Of a stretch of 27,425 nt of DNA, positions 22,031 to 27,425 are shown in pieces (the first letter of the stretch is position 1; the number at the start of each line of letters is the position of its first letter). A program made the position numbers and the translations under genes. This DNA comes from a virus. Location of the stretch: positions 1 through 27,425 of IMG/VR virus record IMGVR_UViG_3300010211_000045. The stretch is one strand, 5' to 3'. The notes under the pieces are model-generated. The model saw only the letters and a program-made list of their open reading frames with translations, did no database searches and had not been told where the DNA came from.

Positions 22031-22481
22031 CCTCACCGACCTGGAACGGCGCGTGGCGAACGTGGTCCGCTTCGGGGTGATCTCCGCCGCCGACTACGCC
22101 ACCGCCCGAGTGCGGGTGACGGCGGGAAAGATCACCACCGCCTGGCTGCCGTTCATCGCCGCGCGGGCACACGACCATGTGACCTGGTGTCCGCCGGAGG
22201 TGGGCGAGCAGGTGGTGGTGGTCGCACCGACGGGCGATCTGGCCCAGGGCGTGGTGATCGGCGCCATCTATCGCAATGCCTACCCGGCGCCGGAGTCCCG
22301 CCCGACCATCGACCGCACGGTCTACGCCGACGGGTCCTCCGTCGCCTATGACCGCGAGGCGCACGCCTTCACCCTGAATGTGGTGGAGGCTGGATCCATC
22401 CGATTGCAGGTCGGCGCGTCGGCGCTGGAGATCGACGCCGATGGCATCCGCCTGACCGCCCCCCGCATCGACCTGAACTAA
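22005..22481 (+). CDS. Baseplate spike protein, P2 gpV family
   Basis: 158-aa protein, shorter than P2 gpV (211). The N-terminal OB-fold segment is clear: ERRVANVVRFGVISAADYAT, RVRVTAGKITTAWLPFIAAR and VGEQVVVVAPTGDLAQGVVI. A short beta-helix-like tail follows (SIRLQVGASALEIDADGIRL, TAPRIDLN). gpV trimers form the membrane-piercing spike below the tube of contractile tails. The start at 22005 overlaps the preceding gene. The missing apex is probably supplied by the separate PAAR protein encoded next. Confidence 0.9.
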   Translation: MERAAPNRDLTDLERRVANVVRFGVISAADYATARVRVTAGKITTAWLPFIAARAHDHVTWCPPEVGEQVVVVAPTGDLAQGVVIGAIYRNAYPAPESRPTIDRTVYADGSSVAYDREAHAFTLNVVEAGSIRLQVGASALEIDADGIRLTAPRIDLN

Positions 22482-22540
22482 GCGGGACCCCACACCAGCG
22501 GCGGCCCGACCGGGCCGGCGCCGCGTTAGCGGCGGAGCGT

Positions 22541-22566
22541 CTTCGTCCTGACCCGTCAGGACGAAG
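22541..22566 (+). promoter_or_regulatory. 12-bp perfect hairpin before the PAAR gene
   Basis: CTTCGTCCTGAC (22541-22552) and GTCAGGACGAAG (22555-22566) are perfect complements separated by two bases. The hairpin lies 22 bases before ATG 22589, just upstream of the A-rich ribosome-site stretch AAAAAAGGAAAA. There is no T-run but an A-run follows, so it may be an RNA stability or translation element, or a terminator acting on the opposite strand. Confidence 0.6.
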
Positions 22567-22588
22567 CGCGATCAAAAAAGGAAAACAT

Positions 22589-22882
22589 ATGCCTGCCGTG
22601 ACCCGGCTCGGTGACGTCTGCACCGGGCACGGGTGCTGGCCGCCGCGCGCATCGACCGGCGCCAGCCCCGACGTCTTCGCCGATGGCATCGCCGTACACC
22701 GCCAGGGCGACGCCTGGGCACCCCATACCTGTCCAGCCATCCCGGAGACCCACGCCAGCGTGCTCGCCAGCGGATCGGCCACCGTGTTCGCCGACGGGCT
22801 CCACCTGGGGCGCATCGGCGATCCGGTGGCCTGCGGGTCTTCGGTCGCCACGGGCAGCACCACCGTCTTCGCCGGAGGATAG
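22589..22882 (+). CDS. PAAR-repeat spike tip protein
   Basis: 97-aa PAAR protein. It opens with PAVTRLGDVCTGHGCWPPRA and contains the repeated strands SPDVFADGIAVHRQGDAW, ETHASVLASGSATVFADGL and GRIGDPVACGSSVATGSTTV, ending in FAGG. PAAR proteins form a sharp metal-binding cone on the tip of gpV/VgrG spikes; His and Cys residues (His14, Cys16, His46, Cys48) are suitable ligands. It is encoded directly between gpV and the gp25-like gene, consistent with capping the spike encoded just before it. Confidence 0.9.
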   Translation: MPAVTRLGDVCTGHGCWPPRASTGASPDVFADGIAVHRQGDAWAPHTCPAIPETHASVLASGSATVFADGLHLGRIGDPVACGSSVATGSTTVFAGG

Positions 22883-22884
22883 CC

Positions 22885-23223
22885 ATGCTGGGCATGAATG
22901 CCGAAACAGGGCACGCCCTGGGAGGCATCGACCACCTGCGGCAGTCGGTGCGCGACATCCTGACCACCCGCATCGGCACCCGGGTGATGCGGCGATCCTA
23001 TGGCTCGCGCCTGCCGGAGTTGATCGACGCGCCCATGACGCCTGGGCTGGCCGTGGACCTGTACGCCGCCACCGCCCAGGCCCTGCGCCGCTGGGAGCCC
23101 AGGTTCCGGCTGACCCGGGTCCAGATCTCGGCCGCCGAGCCGGGCCATGTGGTGCTGTCCCTGGAGGGGCTCTACCGGCCCGACGGCAAGGACATCACCC
23201 TTGAAGGAGTCGTCGTGACATGA
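22885..23223 (+). CDS. Baseplate wedge protein, P2 gpW / T4 gp25 family
   Basis: 112-aa protein (P2 gpW is 115). Family features are GHALGGIDHLRQSVRDILTT, RIGTRVMRRSYGSRLPELID and RWEPRFRLTRVQISAAEPGH. The GPW/gp25 fold forms part of the baseplate wedge and is a sheath-nucleating component in contractile tails. It starts 2 bases after the PAAR stop (GGAGG in the end of the PAAR gene is the ribosome site) and overlaps gpJ by 4 bases (ATGA). Confidence 0.93.
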   Translation: MLGMNAETGHALGGIDHLRQSVRDILTTRIGTRVMRRSYGSRLPELIDAPMTPGLAVDLYAATAQALRRWEPRFRLTRVQISAAEPGHVVLSLEGLYRPDGKDITLEGVVVT

Positions 23224-24275
23224 GCAGCGCGTTCAGCGGGGTCACCCTGTCCGACCTGGAAGCCCCGAAGATCGTGGAGCCCCTGGACGCCGAAGCCATC
23301 CTGGCGGCCCTGATCACCGACTTCGTGACGCGGTATCCCGACTTCACGGCGGAGGTGGAGAGCGAACCGGTCCTGAAGCTGCTGGAGGTCGCCGCCTGGC
23401 GCGAAGTGATCCTCCGCCAGCGCGTGAACGATGCCGCGCGGGCCGTGATGCTGGCTTTCGCCGCCGGCTCCGACCTGGACCACCTGGGCGCCTTGGTGCC
23501 GGTGACCCGGAACACCGACGAGACCGACGCCAGCTTCCGGGGCCGCATCCAACTGGCACCGGAAGCCTTCTCGGTCGCCGGGCCCGAGGGGGCCTATCAG
23601 TTCCACGCCCTATCGGCCTCGGCGACCATCGCCGACGTCTCGGTGGCCAGCCCGACGCCGGGCGACGTGGTGGTCACGGTGCTGGCGACCTATGGCGACG
23701 GCGTGCCGACCGCGCGAGAGACGGTCACCAACGCCGAGGTCACCCTGGACGGCGACAGCGTCGTTTTGGATGGCGAGACCATCACCTCCATCGTGGTGGA
23801 CGGCTACACGCTCGGGATCGATTACGTGATGGCGGCCGATGGCGTCACCCTGCACCGGGTGGCGGGCGGCGGTATCGCCGCCGGGGCGACGCTGACCGTG
23901 TCCTATGAGCGCGCCGGAGATCTGGAATTGGTCGAGCGGGTGCTGGCGCGGGAAGACGTGCGGCCCCTAACCGACCGCGTCACCGTCCAGGCGGCCACCA
24001 TCCGGTCCTATGCCATCGTCGCCTCGCTGATCGTGTTCAACGGTCCCGACAGCGAGGTGGTGCGCCTGGCTGCGGTCGAGGCGGCGGAGGCCTACGCCGA
24101 CGATCAGCACCGGCTGGGGCGCGACGTGACCCTATCCGGTCTGTACCGGGCCTTGCATCAGCCCGGCGTGCAGCGTGTGGCCCTCACCGAACCGACGGCG
24201 GACATCGTGGTCGCCGCCGATGAGGCCGCCACCTGCACCGGCATCACGGTGACGGTGGGGGGCGTCGATGACTGA
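23220..24275 (+). CDS. Baseplate assembly protein J (P2 gpJ family)
   Basis: 351-aa protein, somewhat longer than P2 gpJ (302). Conserved stretches include ILAALITDFVTRYPDFTAEV, LKLLEVAAWREVILRQRVND, AARAVMLAFAAGSDLDHLGA and a C-terminal VRPLTDRVTVQAATIRSYAI. The middle (about 185-235) holds an inserted beta-rich segment (TLDGDSVVLDGETITSIVVD) which probably accounts for the extra length. gpJ forms the wedge ring at the edge of the baseplate. Translation is coupled to gpW and gpI by short overlaps. Confidence 0.93.
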   Translation: MSSAFSGVTLSDLEAPKIVEPLDAEAILAALITDFVTRYPDFTAEVESEPVLKLLEVAAWREVILRQRVNDAARAVMLAFAAGSDLDHLGALVPVTRNTDETDASFRGRIQLAPEAFSVAGPEGAYQFHALSASATIADVSVASPTPGDVVVTVLATYGDGVPTARETVTNAEVTLDGDSVVLDGETITSIVVDGYTLGIDYVMAADGVTLHRVAGGGIAAGATLTVSYERAGDLELVERVLAREDVRPLTDRVTVQAATIRSYAIVASLIVFNGPDSEVVRLAAVEAAEAYADDQHRLGRDVTLSGLYRALHQPGVQRVALTEPTADIVVAADEAATCTGITVTVGGVDD

Positions 24276-24906
24276 GCCGAACACACTGCTGCCGGGGTCT
24301 GCCTCCCCCCAGGAGATGGCCGCCGCCCTGGCCCTGGCGCGCCTGGGGGAGATCGAGACGCCGATCCGCCCGCTCTGGCGCCCGGAAACATGCCCGGCCG
24401 CCGCCCTGCCCTGGCTGGCCTGGGCGCTGTCCGTCGATGCCTGGGATTCGTGCTGGCCGGAGGACATCAAACGGGCCGCCATCGCCGCGTCCATCGCCGT
24501 GCACCGCGTCAAGGGCACGGTGGGCGCGGTCAAGCTGGCGCTGGCGTCGTTGGGCTACACCACGCGGCTGATCGAGTGGATGGCCGACGATCCGGTGGGC
24601 GATCCGTTCACCTTCCGGCTGGAGGTGGACGTGTTCGGCCGCCCGGTGACCGACGCCACCTACACCGAGATCGAACGGACGGCCCTGGCCGCCAAGAACG
24701 TCCGCTCGCACCTGACCGGGATCCGGGCCATCGGCCGGGTGAGCGGGACCGGGCACGTCGGCGGGGCCGCCCTCGGCGGCGACACGACCGCCGTCTATCC
24801 CTGGGCCGCGCACAACACCCACACCACCGGGCCGCTGGTCGTGGGCGGCGCCGTTGCCTCCCTCGACATCCTCACCCTCTATCCGCATCCCCTAACCGAG
24901 GCCTGA
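24268..24906 (+). CDS. Tail protein I (P2 gpI family)
   Basis: 212-aa baseplate-fibre connector. The family signature is plain: LLPGSASPQEMAAALALARL, IRPLWRPETCPAAALPWLAW, ALSVDAWDSCWPEDIKRAAI and VHRVKGTVGAVKLALASLGY. It overlaps gpJ by 8 bases. gpI links the tail fibre to the baseplate wedge in P2-like phages. The C-terminal third is more variable and beta-rich, as expected for the part that faces the fibre. Confidence 0.92.
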   Translation: MTEPNTLLPGSASPQEMAAALALARLGEIETPIRPLWRPETCPAAALPWLAWALSVDAWDSCWPEDIKRAAIAASIAVHRVKGTVGAVKLALASLGYTTRLIEWMADDPVGDPFTFRLEVDVFGRPVTDATYTEIERTALAAKNVRSHLTGIRAIGRVSGTGHVGGAALGGDTTAVYPWAAHNTHTTGPLVVGGAVASLDILTLYPHPLTEA

Positions 24907-24907
24907 T

Positions 24908-26047
24908 ATGGCTGACTTTTATGTGCTTTTGACCGCCACGGGACAGGCCAAGATCGCGAACGCCCTGGCCCTGGGGGCGACGGTCGCGGTGACCAAGATG
25001 GCCGTGGGCGACGGGGGCGGCGCCGCCATCACCCCGGTGGAGACCATGACCACCTTGATCGGCGAAACCTACCGCGCGCCCATCGACACCCTGGAGGTGG
25101 ACCCCGACAACCCGGCCTGGATGAGCGCGCAACTGGTCATCCCCAGCACCGTCGGCGGCTGGTGGGTGCGCGAGGTCGGCCTGTTCGACGCCGACGGCGA
25201 CATGATCGCCGTGGCCAACTACCCGGAGACCTACAAGCCGGTCATTGCCGAGGGCTCCAGCCGCGACATGATCATCCGCCTGATCCTGGAGGTCGCCTCG
25301 ACCGAGGCCGTCACCTTGGTTGCCGATACCACGGTCACGCTGGCCAGCCGCGCCTGGGTCAAACGCCAGTTGCCGGGGGCCGCCACCACCGAGGTCCGGG
25401 GCCTGGTCGAACTGGCGACCGAGGCCGAGACCATCGCGGGCACCGACGCCGAACGGGCCGTGACGCCCGCCGGGCTGGGGGCCCGCACGGCGACCACGAC
25501 GCGGACGGGCCTGGTCGAACTGGCCACCAAGGCCGAGGCCATCAAGGGCATGGACAGCGGGCACGCCGTCACCCCCGCCGGGCTGGCCGCCACCATCGCC
25601 GCCACCGTGCCGGGGCTGCTGGCCACCGGGGCCGTCCGGGCCGGTGTCCTGCTGTCGGCGGCGGGACGGGCCGTCACCACCATCCCCAAGAACACCTTCA
25701 CCCGCGTGGACTGCATGGCCGCCGTCGCCGGCAGCGCCGAGGACGTCGCGGCCTGGAATGGCGCCACATACAGGGTGCCGCGCACGGGCCTGTACCTGAT
25801 CGCCGAGCGCCTGAACATCCTGGGGGACGACTCCGGCGAGTTCCATCAAATCGTGCTGGACGACGAGACGATCATGAACACGGTCTACCAGTCCGCCGGC
25901 TTCGGCACGGTGACCGGGACGGCATGGGTCCAAGCCATGAAACGAGGCTCGCGGCTGGAGTTCTACGTTCAGCATGCCTCCGCCGCCGCCCGCAAGATGA
26001 ACGACAACACCATGGCCCAGATCCTGTTCCTGGGCACCTTCCTGTAG
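24908..26047 (+). CDS. Tail fibre protein with P2 gpH-like N terminus
   Basis: 379-aa fibre. The N-terminal collar domain (about 1-150: FYVLLTATGQAKIANALALG, AVGDGGGAAITPVE, WWVREVGLFDADGDMIAVAN) is the DUF3751/gpH type that binds the baseplate. Two fibre repeats follow (GLVELATEAE at 165-174 and GLVELATKAE at 201-210, each followed by AVTPAGL), 36 residues apart. The C-terminal part (about 255-379) begins with a PKNTFTRVD strand and YRVPRTGLYLIAERLNI, and resembles a C1q/TNF-like jelly-roll that would bind the receptor. It starts 1 base after the gpI stop. The receptor is unknown. Confidence 0.85.
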   Translation: MADFYVLLTATGQAKIANALALGATVAVTKMAVGDGGGAAITPVETMTTLIGETYRAPIDTLEVDPDNPAWMSAQLVIPSTVGGWWVREVGLFDADGDMIAVANYPETYKPVIAEGSSRDMIIRLILEVASTEAVTLVADTTVTLASRAWVKRQLPGAATTEVRGLVELATEAETIAGTDAERAVTPAGLGARTATTTRTGLVELATKAEAIKGMDSGHAVTPAGLAATIAATVPGLLATGAVRAGVLLSAAGRAVTTIPKNTFTRVDCMAAVAGSAEDVAAWNGATYRVPRTGLYLIAERLNILGDDSGEFHQIVLDDETIMNTVYQSAGFGTVTGTAWVQAMKRGSRLEFYVQHASAAARKMNDNTMAQILFLGTFL

Positions 26048-26056
26048 GAGCGCCCC

Positions 26057-26569
26057 ATGAACATCATCACCCTGCCGGAGGGGGTGTGCGCCGGCCTGGT
26101 CGAAACCGTCCTGAAGGTTCCCGTGCGCCTGCGCGGGGACGTCCTCGTGTCCACGGCGACACAGCACCGCGTGGACGCCGCCGGCCCGGCCCTTCTCGCG
26201 GCGGCCCGCATGGCGCGGATCGAGGCCCTGACCCAGGCCTGCGCGGCGGCTATCGTCGGCGGGTTCACGTCCGACGCCCTCGGCGCCGTGCATCGCTACC
26301 CTTCCGCCATCACCGACCAGGCCAATCTGGTCCAGGCCGCCGCCTGCGCCGACGGCGGCCCCCTATGGTGCGGGACCTGGTGCGCCGACGGGGACCTCGC
26401 CTGGTCGTTCGCCGCTCATACCCGGGATCAAGCCGCCCAGGTCCTGGCCGCCTTCGTGACGACGCGGACGGCGCTGCAAACCCGTCTCGCCACCCTGACC
26501 GCCGCCGTCGACGCCGCCGTCGACACCGCCGCCTTGGCCGCCGTCACTTGGGGCGAGGGCGAGGCCTGA
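26057..26569 (+). CDS. DUF4376-domain protein, tail-fibre associated
   Basis: 170-aa protein. The second half contains the DUF4376 pattern: IEALTQACAAAIVGGFTSDA, LGAVHRYPSAITDQANLVQA and a coiled AFVTTRTALQTRLATLTAAV. Such proteins are regularly encoded directly after tail fibres and may be fibre chaperones or fibre-associated components. The N-terminal 45 residues are short and beta-rich. It begins 9 bases after the fibre stop with GGAGCG as ribosome site. It ends the tight structural gene chain; a hairpin-rich gap follows. Confidence 0.75.
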   Translation: MNIITLPEGVCAGLVETVLKVPVRLRGDVLVSTATQHRVDAAGPALLAAARMARIEALTQACAAAIVGGFTSDALGAVHRYPSAITDQANLVQAAACADGGPLWCGTWCADGDLAWSFAAHTRDQAAQVLAAFVTTRTALQTRLATLTAAVDAAVDTAALAAVTWGEGEA

Positions 26570-26599
26570 GGCGGGGCGAAGACCGATCCATCGACCCAC

Positions 26600-26715
26600 C
26601 CCCCGCGACCGGCGGGGGTCGGGGCGCTGGCACGCCCCGAACCGGGAGAATCTACCTCCCACGACCGCACACGGCCGTCATGCGGCCGTCCCGCCACCCC
26701 TCGCGAGGAGGCGGG
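26600..26715 (+). other. Cluster of four adjacent hairpins between the tail and methyltransferase genes
   Basis: The 166-base gap holds consecutive inverted repeats: CCCCCGC/GCGGGGG (26600-26618), TCGGGGCG/CGCCCCGA (26619-26640), ACGGCCG/CGGCCGT (26671-26689) and CCCGCC/GGCGGG (26690-26715) enclosing the palindrome CCTCGCGAGG. None has a good T-run. The block could stop or attenuate transcription, protect the mRNA end, or insulate the methyltransferase gene. Confidence 0.55.
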
Positions 26716-26735
26716 AGTCGTAAGAGGATCCCTTC

Positions 26736-27425
26736 ATGGAGTCCACCCAAGACCTTCAGTCCATCGCCCCGGTACGCCCGGTTGCCCCCTGGATCGGCGG
26801 CAAGCGCGCCCTGGCCAAGCGCTTGATCCAGCGGATCGAGGCCATCCCACACACCACCTACGCCGAACCGTTCATCGGCATGGGCGGCGTGTTCCTGCGT
26901 CGGACCCGAGTCCCCAAGTCCGAGGTCATCAACGATGCCTCCGGCGACGTCACCAACCTGTTCCGCATTTTGCAGCGCCACTACGGCCCCCTGATGGAGA
27001 CCTTGCGCTTCCAGGTCACCAGCCGACGGGAGTTCGAACGCCTGAAAGGGATCGATCCCACCACGCTCACCGACCTGGAACGGGCCGCCCGCTTCCTGGT
27101 GCTGCAACGCCTGTCCTTCGGCGGCAAGGTAGCGGGGCGAACGTTCGGTACGGGCGCCGGCTCCCCCGCCCGCTTCAATCTCAGCACCCTGGGGCCGAGA
27201 TTGGAGACCCTGCACCGCCGCCTTGCCGGGGTGGTGATCGAAAGCCTGCCCTACGGGGACTTTCTGCGCCGTTACGACCGACCCGAGACCCTGTTCTACT
27301 GCGATCCGCCGTATGTCGGGGTGGAGGGGTACTACGGAAAGGACCTGTTCGGCCGCGAGGATCATCGTCGCTTGGCGGAAACCCTGCGATCCCTCAAGGG
27401 GCGCTGGATCCTGTCCATCAACGAT
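26736..27425 (+). CDS. D12-class N6-adenine DNA methyltransferase (3' end outside window)
   Basis: 230 residues are visible and the frame is open to the window edge. The S-adenosylmethionine-binding and catalytic motifs of the Dam/D12 class are present: N-terminal PWIGGKRALAKRLI (18-31), motif I EPFIGMGGVFL (44-54), ASGDVTNLFRILQ (68-80) and the catalytic DPPY (190-193) followed by VGVEGYYGKDLF. It transfers a methyl group to adenine N6. The target site is not readable from sequence. Phage copies usually protect phage DNA from host restriction or affect packaging and gene control. The start at 26736 has AGAGGA upstream. It is separated from the tail genes by the hairpin block. Confidence 0.92.
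   Translation, partial: MESTQDLQSIAPVRPVAPWIGGKRALAKRLIQRIEAIPHTTYAEPFIGMGGVFLRRTRVPKSEVINDASGDVTNLFRILQRHYGPLMETLRFQVTSRREFERLKGIDPTTLTDLERAARFLVLQRLSFGGKVAGRTFGTGAGSPARFNLSTLGPRLETLHRRLAGVVIESLPYGDFLRRYDRPETLFYCDPPYVGVEGYYGKDLFGREDHRRLAETLRSLKGRWILSIND

Noticed and set aside
25400-25585. Fibre repeat as a possible mobile or CRISPR-like repeat
   Set aside because: The two similar stretches encode standard tail-fibre repeats (GLVELAT...AVTPAGL) 36 codons apart and are explained by protein structure.
24872-26293. 473-aa minus-strand frame opposite the tail fibre
   Set aside because: Gly/Asp/His-rich shadow with no motif; the fibre gene is well supported.

Overview
This window is the left and central part of an integrated temperate phage (prophage) in a visibly GC-rich genome. 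Codon use and the style of the small phage genes (a GapR-like protein, YdaS-type Cro, zinc-finger primase followed by a D5-type primase-helicase) suggest an alphaproteobacterial host, plausibly Rhodospirillales. That host call is inference; no host chromosomal gene is visible. The window opens at the stop codon of the integrase and ends inside a DNA methyltransferase gene, so both prophage ends lie outside and no att site can be called.

Layout. (1) 1-2729, minus strand: an integration operon read towards the left end, in transcription order a 61-aa protein, a GapR-like DNA-binding protein, a 51-aa single-span membrane protein, an HD-domain phosphohydrolase, an excisionase-like HTH protein and a tyrosine integrase. 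(2) 2730-3801: the immunity region, with a short XRE repressor on the minus strand, a YdaS/Cro-type gene on the plus strand, a good rightward promoter and several inverted repeats. (3) 4042-7109: early accessory genes: an HTH regulator with a C-terminal membrane span, an opposite-strand lipoprotein flanked by a truncated second copy of that regulator's tail, a small zinc protein and a CHC2/Toprim primase. (4) 7127-7864: a minus-strand HicAB toxin-antitoxin pair with two identical operator-like repeats. (5) 7889-11179: a leader resembling the C4 antisense RNA of P1-type antirepressor operons, an antirepressor-like protein, a D5/P4-type primase-helicase and a small protein. All three proteins end in the same DNA-binding-like domain. 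(6) 11180-12145: repeat-rich DNA, a 216-aa unknown protein and a promoter/terminator leader.

(7) 12164-26569: the late region, all plus strand. A minor-tail-Z-like gene comes first. A lambda-type head module follows: small and large terminase, gpW connector, portal, S49 protease, scaffold-like protein, decoration protein D, capsid E, FI-like and FII proteins. After a nucleotidyltransferase moron comes a P2-type contractile tail baseplate module: tail-terminator-like protein, gpV spike, PAAR tip, gpW/gp25, gpJ, gpI, tail fibre and a DUF4376 protein. (8) 26736-end: an N6-adenine methyltransferase, cut by the window edge. Tail sheath, tube, tape measure and lysis genes are not in the window and presumably lie to the right.

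How it works together. The repressor has no LexA-type protease domain, so induction is unlikely to rely on RecA-driven self-cleavage. The antirepressor-like gene with a C4-like leader is a plausible alternative switch. The two primase genes and the repeat-rich DNA next to them are the likely replication module. The most interesting unexplained items are the C4-like leader with mutually exclusive pairings, the three consecutive genes sharing one C-terminal domain, the lipoprotein cassette bracketed by duplicated regulator tails, the nucleotidyltransferase moron inside the structural operon, and the hairpin over the ribosome binding site at 2731-2761.
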